From Fidelibacterota bacterium (GTDB lineage Bacteria; Fidelibacterota; Marinisomatia; Marinisomatales; TCS55), in NCBI GenBank assembly GCA_002716525.1, contig PBBH01000021.1, forward strand, positions 1 through 6,158: a stretch of 6,158 bases of DNA, written 5' to 3'. The position numbers and the translations under genes were made by a program. Positions 1 through 6,100 of this stretch are shown piece by piece. The notes below the pieces were generated by a model, which was not told the DNA's origin, searched no databases, and saw only the letters and a program-made list of their open reading frames with translations. Each line of letters begins with the position of its first letter. Position 1 is the first letter of the stretch.

Positions 1-118
1 TGGAACGTGCCGACCAATGCCTCTCTAACTCTTAATATTAAGTAACTTAAAATAATCTCTCATTTCTTACACAATAGTCTACACACAATGAAATTTTTTT
101 GTTCGCTCTAATAATTTG
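1..118. other. AT-rich left-edge spacer, possible tail of an upstream gene
   Basis: This is non-coding, AT-rich sequence downstream of the minus-strand tRNA. The first 45 bases are less AT-rich than the rest, and two plus-strand frames stay open from the window edge: one ends with TAA at 43-45 (last residues LTLNIK), the other with TAA at 33-35 (last residues QCLSNS). Either could be the last codons of an upstream gene, but 11 to 14 codons are too few to choose a frame or name a product. No hairpin followed by a clear T run is visible for the tRNA transcript. Confidence 0.25.
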
Positions 119-189
119 AGCCAGAGGGGAGAATCGAACTCCCGTCGCGTCATTACGAATGACGAGCTAAACCACTCAGCTACTCTGGC
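119..189 (-). tRNA. tRNA-Thr (anticodon CGT)
   Basis: It reads threonine ACG codons. On the minus strand the cloverleaf is complete: acceptor stem GCCAGAG (189-183) pairs 7/7 with CTCTGGC (126-120); the D arm (180-166) carries GG in its loop; anticodon stem CGTCA/TGACG (164-160/152-148) is perfect around loop TTCGTAA with anticodon CGT at 157-155; T stem GGGAG/CTCCC (143-139/131-127) is perfect around TTCGATT. The first two acceptor pairs, G1-C72 and C2-G71, fit the known threonine identity set. The discriminator is U and CCA is not encoded. At 71 nt it is short: the variable loop has only four bases and position 21 is T instead of the usual A. A decayed relative with the same anticodon lies 116 bases away on the other strand. 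Confidence 0.93.
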
Positions 190-210
190 GTTAAATCATC
201 TAAAGAATTT

Positions 211-216
211 AGTATA
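211..216 (-). promoter_or_regulatory. Possible -10 element of tRNA-Thr
   Basis: The minus strand reads TATACT here, five of six matches to TATAAT, placed so that transcription would begin about 15 bases before the mature tRNA 5' end at 189. No good -35 hexamer is found 16 to 18 bases further upstream; that position falls in the hairpin at 231-253. The AT-rich background makes chance matches common. Confidence 0.3.
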
Positions 217-230
217 ACTTAATATTACTA

Positions 231-253
231 ATTTTGGAGGAAATCCCCAAAAT
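231..253. repeat. Short inverted repeat (hairpin) upstream of tRNA-Thr
   Basis: ATTTTGG (231-237) is complementary to CCAAAAT (247-253). A further GG/CC pair inside it (239-240/245-246) closes a four-base loop if A238 bulges, giving nine pairs. Neither strand has a T run after it, so it does not look like a normal terminator. It lies just upstream of the supposed tRNA promoter and could be a protein-binding palindrome or simply chance. Confidence 0.3.
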
Positions 254-304
254 ACATAAAAATATACAAATTATTAAATACCTGTAAATCCATATATTAT
301 TTAA

Positions 305-382
305 CTTACTGGATTGTAGTATTGTATATATAACAATGTTTTCGTAATGCGTAGGTCAGCGGTTCGATCCCGCTCAGTGGCT
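305..382 (+). pseudogene. Decayed tRNA-Thr(CGT)-like gene
   Basis: The 3' half is fully tRNA-like: anticodon loop TTCGTAA (341-347, anticodon CGT), 3' anticodon strand TGCGT, variable loop AGGTC, a perfect T stem AGCGG/CCGCT (358-362/370-374) around TTCGATC, acceptor strand CAGTGGC (375-381) and discriminator T. The 5' half is eroded but still partly pairs: CTTACTG (305-311) pairs with the acceptor strand at six of seven positions, two as G-U, and ATGTT (336-340) pairs with TGCGT at four of five, two as G-U. These G-U pairs are what C-to-T changes in an ordinary tRNA-Thr would leave. The D arm (about 314-335) has no GG and no convincing stem, and no CCA follows. I read it as a pseudogene; a 3'-half fragment left by an integration event is the alternative. 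Confidence 0.6.
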
Positions 383-411
383 CTTATCCCCTTGGTGTTA
401 ATAATAACGCT

Positions 412-439
412 AAAACAAAGTTTTATTTTTTAATAAAAC
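412..439 (-). terminator. Possible intrinsic terminator after the permease gene
   Basis: A perfect eight-base inverted repeat, GTTTTATT (420-427) and AATAAAAC (432-439), with a four-base loop lies 19 bases past the permease stop codon. Read on the minus strand, it is followed by TTTGTTTT (419-412). Position and tail fit a rho-independent terminator, but the stem has only one G-C pair and would be weak. Confidence 0.4.
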
Positions 440-458
440 CGCTACCTAGCATTTAATA

Positions 459-1178
459 TTAATTTTTTATTATTAGCATTAGACCAAGAACAAAAAGAAA
501 AAAGTTGGAATATTTAATATATTTCCTCCCATCAATTCTAAAATAAAGATATTTTTCTACTGTAAAGAATGTGACTGGTCCCAAAATCCAATAAACAAAA
601 TTAAATATGTTTAAAAAACTATTGTCATTAAATGCTATAATGAGAGTTATTATTTGAAATAAAGCGAAAGTTAAATAACAAATAGCGATTGTTGTTCTTT
701 TACTATCTTTGGATAAATTTTTACTGAATACTATAGCAGAAAGTAATGCGCCCCCTAGATTAGTTATACCGTGGATCATACCCATTATCATTAAATATAA
801 AGATTCATATTTAATAAGAAATTTTATCAATCTATTAATTGATAGAATGTTTTCTTTAATGGAAACGACAACTAAAAAAATCCCAACAAAAAGATTTATT
901 TTAATTGAATTCAAATTTGTTAAGTAAAGAAATAAAATTATAAGAGGGATACTGAATAATAATAATCTTTTATAAAACTGAATATCTATCTTATTCAAAT
1001 TATTTTTCAGTTGAAAAAAACTAATTAAGATTGATGTTGGTAATAAAATTATAAGTGCATATTGAAAATTATATCCAAGTATTAAAAGTAATGGTGTGCC
1101 AAATAATAATACTCCGGTCCCAAAAATAGACTGCACTATAGCAGTAATCAATATAGTTATGAGAATATAATAATCCAT
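459..1178 (-). CDS. TSUP (TauE/SafE) family membrane permease
   Basis: This is a 239-residue integral inner-membrane protein with about eight hydrophobic segments (roughly residues 2-22, 25-52, 71-88, 95-110, 126-152, 162-184, 190-208, 222-238). The two-fold repeat of the TSUP family is visible: a glycine- and proline-containing motif in the first half (F19-G20-T21-G22 then G27-T28-P29) and its counterpart in the second (H136-G137, then N140-L141-G142-G143). Family members move sulfite, sulfoacetate, thiosulfate or other small organic anions; nothing nearby shows the substrate. Length is normal for the family, so the gene seems intact. The start is ATG at 1178; the preceding GTGAGAAA is a poor ribosome site, and TTACAA/TAAAAT (1220-1215, 1197-1192, spacer 17) is a weak possible promoter. 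It is much more AT-rich than rarA and lptD, with many TTA, ATA and AAT codons, and is bracketed by tRNA-tail repeats, which suggests transfer. Confidence 0.82.
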   Translation of the reverse strand: MDYYILITILITAIVQSIFGTGVLLFGTPLLLILGYNFQYALIILLPTSILISFFQLKNNLNKIDIQFYKRLLLFSIPLIILFLYLTNLNSIKINLFVGIFLVVVSIKENILSINRLIKFLIKYESLYLMIMGMIHGITNLGGALLSAIVFSKNLSKDSKRTTIAICYLTFALFQIITLIIAFNDNSFLNIFNFVYWILGPVTFFTVEKYLYFRIDGRKYIKYSNFFLFVLGLMLIIKN

Positions 1179-1230
1179 TTTCTCACATATTATTTTAATT
1201 GCACGAATCTAAAATTGTAACTACGAACAC

Positions 1231-1272
1231 TTTTTATTACGGAGGTCAGCGACTCGATCCCGCGCAGTGGCT
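1231..1272 (+). pseudogene. tRNA 3'-tail fragment (second copy)
   Basis: Bases 1243-1272 repeat the tail of the decayed tRNA-Thr at 353-382 with three mismatches: variable loop AGGTC, T-arm core TCGATCCCGC, acceptor strand CAGTGGC and discriminator T. Two of the changes fall in stem positions: AGCGA (1248-1252) no longer pairs at both ends with CCGCG (1260-1264), so the T arm is broken. Upstream resemblance is weak (ATTGTA at 1214 as at 321, an AACA, then a T run), and no anticodon stem can be formed. It lies between the permease start and the FKBP stop, in the same orientation as the first copy. It is either a degraded tRNA or an attachment-site remnant. Confidence 0.55.
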
Positions 1273-1315
1273 TATTATTATATCAAAATCTTTTAATTTA
1301 TTATTGAACAGATAA

Positions 1316-1717
1316 TTACTCTACAATGAGTAAATCCAATTCAAAAATCAGCGTGGAGTTCGGTGGGATTATGCCTTTATCCTGGCTGCCGTAACCCAAA
1401 TTCGGTGGAATAGTCAATTTTCGTTTACCGCCCACTTTCATCCCTAGGATACCTTGATCAAATCCCTGTATCATCTGTCCAGCACCAAGGGTAAATCGTA
1501 ACGGTTCCCGCCCGGGATTTAAAGAAGAATCAAATTTTGTTCCATCTTCCAGCCAGCCAGTATAATTGACGGTTATAATACTATATTTTACTGCTTCAGC
1601 GCCTTGGCCAACAATAATATCTTCAATGATTAATTCACCGCTCATATTTTTATCATCCTTACTACACCCGGCAACCAGAAGTATAATTGCCATTGTGATT
1701 AGCCATTTTATTTTCAT
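1316..1717 (-). CDS. FKBP-type peptidyl-prolyl cis-trans isomerase, lipoprotein
   Basis: This enzyme catalyses cis-trans isomerisation of Xaa-Pro bonds and helps fold exported proteins. The 133 residues begin with KIK and a hydrophobic stretch (5-16) ending in lipobox V15-A16-G17-C18, so C18 should be lipidated; serine at +2 agrees with outer-membrane sorting by the E. coli rule. One FKBP domain follows (about 28-133). Pocket residues equivalent to FKBP12 are present: Y52 (Y26), F62 and D63 (F36, D37), F75 (F46), I83 (I56), Y109 (Y82), I117 (I91), F125 (F99). The FKBP12 tryptophan 59 is F86 here, a replacement also seen in other FKBPs. There is no dimerisation or extra chaperone domain as in FkpA or SlyD. 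The gene has a good GGAG site before its ATG, is transcribed away from rarA, and no clear terminator follows it. Confidence 0.93.
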   Translation of the reverse strand: MKIKWLITMAIILLVAGCSKDDKNMSGELIIEDIIVGQGAEAVKYSIITVNYTGWLEDGTKFDSSLNPGREPLRFTLGAGQMIQGFDQGILGMKVGGKRKLTIPPNLGYGSQDKGIIPPNSTLIFELDLLIVE

Positions 1718-1723
1718 TTATAT

Positions 1724-1728
1724 TCTCC
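1724..1728 (-). promoter_or_regulatory. Shine-Dalgarno site of the FKBP gene
   Basis: The minus strand reads GGAGA here, with GGAG seven bases before the ATG at 1717. It is the only clear Shine-Dalgarno sequence before a gene in the window and fixes the FKBP start; the permease, rarA and the lptD-like gene all have weak or no such site. Confidence 0.7.
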
Positions 1729-1809
1729 AATAGAAAGGCCGAAGTTTACATTAATTGACTGAAAGGAATTACCGTAAATTTCTCTATGTGAAAAACGATA
1801 TATTCAATA

Positions 1810-3111
1810 ATGTCAGCCACACCATCATTATTTAACCAAAATTTGCCACCTTTGGCGGATCGTATCCGTCCCCAATCGTTAGATGAATTTATCGGTCAGT
1901 CCCACCTCATTGATGATCAAAAATTATTATCGAAACTCCTAGAAAAAGAGCAATTATTTTCACTCATTTTCTGGGGCCCCCCCGGTACCGGGAAAACCAC
2001 CCTTGCACGGATTATCGCCAATACCTTGAAAACGGCATTTCATGAATTATCAGCTGTGTCAAGTGGAGTGAAAGATTTAAGACAGGTCATCGATAAGGGG
2101 AAAGCAAATCGAGATACAGGTCGGCCCACCATTCTATTTATTGATGAAATCCACCGTTTTAGTAAATCCCAACAGGATGCTTTACTTCATGCGGTGGAAG
2201 AAGGCGTTGTTACGCTGATTGGTGCTACTACTGAAAACCCATCTTTTGAAGTGATCAGTCCTTTGCTATCAAGATGTAGAGTTCTCACTTTAAAACCTTT
2301 GAATGAAGACCAGTTAGTCAAAGTACTGCACCGGGCTTTAAGTCAAGATATTCTTCTATCAAAAGAAGCAATAAAAATTGGCAAAGATGCAAAATCGAAG
2401 CTGATTCAATCTGCCGGCGGCGATGCGCGAAAAATGTTAAATACCCTTGAACTGGCCGCTAGCATGATTGATAGAGATAAAAGTATTTCTTCAACAATTC
2501 TGAAAGAAGCTCTGCAAAGCAAAACACATCTTTATGATAAAACGGGCGATTACCATTACGATGCAATTTCCGCTTTCATTAAATCTGTCAGAGGAAGCGA
2601 TCCGGATGCAGCGGTCTATTGGCTGGCCGTTATGTTAGAGGGGGGTGAAAAACCCGAATTTATCGCCCGGCGACTAATCATTTTGGCATCGGAAGATATC
2701 GGCAATGCCGATCCTCAGGGACTGACCATCGCAACGTCGGGATTCCAAGCCGTTCATATGATCGGTATGCCGGAAGCAGCTATCATCCTTTCACAGGTCA
2801 CTACTTATCTTGCAAGCGCCCCCAAATCAAATGCTAGTTATATGGCTGTGAAGACCGCCACGGAAAAGGTATCAAAAGAAGGTGCTTCTGATGTCCCACT
2901 ACACCTGCGCAATGCCCCCACCGGTCTCATGAAATCCCTGGATTATGGCAAAGATTACGATTATCCCCACAATAATCCGGATCATTTTGTGGAAGCGGAT
3001 TATTTTCCCGAAGAAAAATCGGAAACCTTTTACCATCCCACCGAGTTAGGTTATGAAGAATTCATCCGAGAGCGGCTAAGCAAACTTTGGCCAAAAAGAT
3101 ATTCTAAATAA
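1810..3111 (+). CDS. rarA: Replication-associated recombination protein A (RarA/MgsA), AAA+ ATPase
   Basis: RarA is a cytoplasmic homotetrameric AAA+ ATPase related to clamp-loader subunits and to eukaryotic Mgs1/WRNIP1. It acts at stalled or gapped replication forks with SSB and RecA. The 433-residue length is normal. The N-terminal PLADRIRP motif (14-21) with LDEFIGQ is typical and supports the ATG at 1810. Visible motifs are Walker A GPPGTGKTT (56-64), Walker B with D112-E113 in LFIDEIHRF, sensor 1 GATTENPSF (138-146), likely arginine finger R155 in LLSRCRV, and sensor 2 GDARKMLN (204-211, R207). The C-terminal tetramerisation part carries DAISAFIKSVRGSDPDAA (251-268), ARRLIILASEDIGNADP (286-302) and the terminal FYHPTELGYE (407-416). 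All key residues are intact. The ribosome site is poor, and no good promoter was found in the 92-base divergent spacer. The stop overlaps the next start by one base. Confidence 0.97.
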   Translation: MSATPSLFNQNLPPLADRIRPQSLDEFIGQSHLIDDQKLLSKLLEKEQLFSLIFWGPPGTGKTTLARIIANTLKTAFHELSAVSSGVKDLRQVIDKGKANRDTGRPTILFIDEIHRFSKSQQDALLHAVEEGVVTLIGATTENPSFEVISPLLSRCRVLTLKPLNEDQLVKVLHRALSQDILLSKEAIKIGKDAKSKLIQSAGGDARKMLNTLELAASMIDRDKSISSTILKEALQSKTHLYDKTGDYHYDAISAFIKSVRGSDPDAAVYWLAVMLEGGEKPEFIARRLIILASEDIGNADPQGLTIATSGFQAVHMIGMPEAAIILSQVTTYLASAPKSNASYMAVKTATEKVSKEGASDVPLHLRNAPTGLMKSLDYGKDYDYPHNNPDHFVEADYFPEEKSETFYHPTELGYEEFIRERLSKLWPKRYSK

Positions 3112-6100
3112 TGTGGTTTTTTAGATCAAACTCATGTTTCACTTTGAGAGGATTTTTCTTTCTTATCCTCTTTTTTTCATTCATTATAGCTCAAGATGAC
3201 CGCCTTCGCCTCAAACAAGCCGATGTCCTAGAAAATATCACTGTCAATGGCCAATCCATGCAATATTTAAAAGGGAATGTCATTTTTACAAAAGGTGAAA
3301 TGGTCATGAATTGCGATTGGGCCCGTTTTAACCAACGCACCGATCAGGGCTTTCTTTTTGGTAATGTATCCATGGTCAAAGATGTGCAGAGTCTCACCTG
3401 CGATTCTCTATTTGTGGATTCTCCCAAGGATATAATGATTGCCTACAGTAAAACCCATGTCTGGGATACGACCTACAGTTTAGTTGCTGATACCTTGTTT
3501 TATTTTTCAGAGCTGGATAGCGGATCAGCCAATGGCAATGCAATTCTAATCCAGGATCAACAAACAATCAAAGGTGATCGAATAGAATATGTTGAATTAC
3601 CGGAAGTTGACGGAGTGTCTTATGCTGCAATGGGGAATGTTTCCATTACCGAAGAGGGGCGCGTTGCCACCTGCGGTGAGGCCATTTACGATCGGGAGAA
3701 TGGGAAAACCGTCCTACGCATTAAACCGGAAATTGTGGATAATAATCAGACTATTTCTGGAAGTGAAATTTATTTGGAATATGAAGAGGATGTACTGAAA
3801 AGTCTTTTTATTCCCAAGGAAGCCCACGTCATCCATCCTGTCAAAGGGATCCGGGAATGGACAGAAATCGCAGATGGTGATACCGCCAAATATCAGGACT
3901 CACTCGTATTTTCTGATGACATGACAGGTTCCACCCTCCGCGGGTTTTTTGTAGATGGGAACTTGGACTCCATGCGTCTAGAAGGCATGGCCACCACCTT
4001 GTATCATATTTTTGAAGATTCTGTTTATCAAGGGAAAAATGAATCTTCAGGAGATACAATTTCCATGAAGTTTGGAGCAGATGATTTAGAAAAAATATTT
4101 GTTTCTGGAGGTTCTCGCGGTACATACACACCGGACTCTACTAACGCTGATATGGAAGGGGCCGTTGTTTATGAATCAGAAGATATAGAATATGACGTGG
4201 CTAATGAATTCACCAACCTGCACGGTGACGCGATCATTGACTATACCAATGTAAATCTCAACGCTGGTTTCATCAATGTTGCATGGCAAAATAACCTGCT
4301 GAAGGCATACCCCGAATCCATGTTGGATTCCACCTATGGTCGAATCAGGCCTACCATGGTGGAACAGGGTGAAGAACCTATGGTTGGCGACACAATGATG
4401 TACAATTTGGAAACACGTCACGGGAAAGTCCTTCGTGGGAAAACAAAAGCACAGGATGGCTATTACCATGGTCAGGAAATCCGTAATCAGGATATGGATG
4501 TGCTGTATATCGATGATGCGGTCTATACTACGTGCGATCTGGATGAGCCCCATTTTCATTTTGAAAGCCGCAATATGAAGATGATCAATGAAGATAAAGT
4601 GGTTGCCCGTCCTATTATCTTATATATTGCTAATATTCCTATTTTTGGATTGCCCTTTGGTGTTTTTCCACATCAGAAGGGCCGCCGACACTCTGGGTGG
4701 ATCATGCCATCCTATGGAAATGACAGCCGCTGGGGGCAGTATATCAATGGCCTAGGTTATTATTGGGCACCAAACGATTATTTTGATACAAAATTTACAA
4801 TGCGCCTTTATGATCGGGATGGAGCCACCCTCCGTTTACAAAATAATTATGATAAACGATATGCCTTTTCAGGCAGACTAGATTTAGAAACGGAACAACG
4901 GTTTTCTGGATCAACACTGCCAGAAGATCGGGATATTTACAAATTATCTAAAAACCGCCAGAGTGATTATGTTGTACGCTGGAGCCATAGTCAGAAACTT
5001 CGAAATAACCAGTCCGCGTCTGTAAATGCCAGTTATTATTCCAGCGGAGATTATAACCGTAGGACTGGGATCGAACAAAGCAAGCGTCTGAATCAACAGG
5101 CAGTTTCCAATGCCACGTACTCCAAACGTTGGCCCAAATCCCGCAATAGTCTAAGTGTCAATTTATATTCGAGACGGAATTTGATGGCTGATCGCAAGGT
5201 AAATCCCAATTCTGCATTTTTCACTGAGCCAACAAAAGCTGGGAATCAGATTAACATTACAAACAATACTTTTCCACAATTGGCTTTTTCTCACAGCCAG
5301 CGAGCCCTTTTCCCCACTAAAGCAAAAAAGAAAAAATGGTATCATAATATTAATTATCATTATTCCTCTCGTTTTACCAATAACGTGAAAAATTATTACG
5401 AGTCAGAATCCTATGCGGTCAATGACAGTACAGCCGGTTACCGCTGGATCATGGATGAAAATGCAAATCCGACAGAAAACACTTTTTCAGATTATATCAT
5501 GTCTCATTCTTCAGGGTTAAATATGTCTTCTAAAATTTTAAAATATTTTAATGTGTCCCCCAATATTCAGCTTAAATCGGACTGGGTAAACCGTTCCTTT
5601 ACTGGTGTTATTGATTCCACGGGGAAAATCAACCGAAATGAAGTAAAAGGTTTTGCTGCTCGAACGACAGGATCATTCAATATCAATATGAATACTCAAA
5701 TTTACGGCCTCTTTCCAGCAAAGCTGGGCAGGATCGAAGCCATCCGCCATGTAATTTCTCCCACCCTTGGTTATTCATACCGCCCTGATTTTTCACAAGA
5801 AGTATTTGGTGCCAATCCCGGTTATTATGAGATCATTCAGCAGGATAATGGAGAATCAGTATATTTTGACCGTTTTTCGGGAACATTGGCCGGTGGTACC
5901 CCGCGCGGTGAAAGCCAATCCATGAATATATCATTTAACAATGTGTTTCAGGCTAAAATTTTGGATGGTGATGAGGAGAAGAAACAGGATTTATTTTCCT
6001 GGCGAATGAGTACCAGTAAGAATTTCGTTGCTGATGATTTCCAATGGAGCAATTTAAGTTCCTCCGTCCGAGCTAATATTAGCCGGAAAATGAACTTGGA

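Larger units (their letters stand above)
353..1272. mobile_element. Candidate inserted segment bounded by tRNA-tail direct repeats
   Basis: Two direct repeats, 353-382 and 1243-1272, agree at 27 of 30 bases with no gap and both correspond to variable loop, T arm and acceptor end of a tRNA. Tyrosine integrases are known to recombine at tRNA 3' ends and leave such repeats at both borders. The segment carries a single permease gene of much lower GC content than the genes to its right. No integrase or transposase gene is present, and the second repeat has damaged T-stem pairing, so any event is old, needed outside enzymes, or the repeats arose by tRNA duplication instead. Confidence 0.3.

Noticed and set aside
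1..45. Start of a minus-strand gene at TTG near 20
   Set aside because: The purine run before it is only two bases from the TTG, too close for a ribosome site, and only a few codons fit before the window edge.
353..382. The two tRNA-tail repeats as part of a CRISPR array or integron attC sites
   Set aside because: Only two copies about 890 bases apart, with an ordinary permease gene between, tRNA secondary structure, and no cas or intI gene.
709..927. 72-codon open frame on the plus strand
   Set aside because: It lies antisense within the permease gene, which has clear family motifs and transmembrane segments; the short frame has no ribosome site or recognisable domain.
1755..1780. TTGACT as a rarA -35 element with TAAATT as -10
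   Set aside because: The spacing is only 14 bases, and at 17 bases the -10 position reads ATTTCT, so no acceptable promoter is formed.
3589..3798. 69-codon plus-strand open frame
   Set aside because: It is an out-of-frame shadow inside the lptD-like gene, whose own frame is continuous with conserved motifs on both sides.
3841..4131. 96-codon minus-strand open frame
   Set aside because: Antisense shadow of the lptD-like gene; its translation has no recognisable domain.
4176..4559. 127-codon minus-strand open frame
   Set aside because: Antisense shadow of the lptD-like gene; although longer, it has no coherent domain and covers sense-strand codons with clear LptD character.
5163..5360. 65-codon minus-strand open frame
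   Set aside because: Antisense to the barrel-coding part of the lptD-like gene, with no supporting signal.
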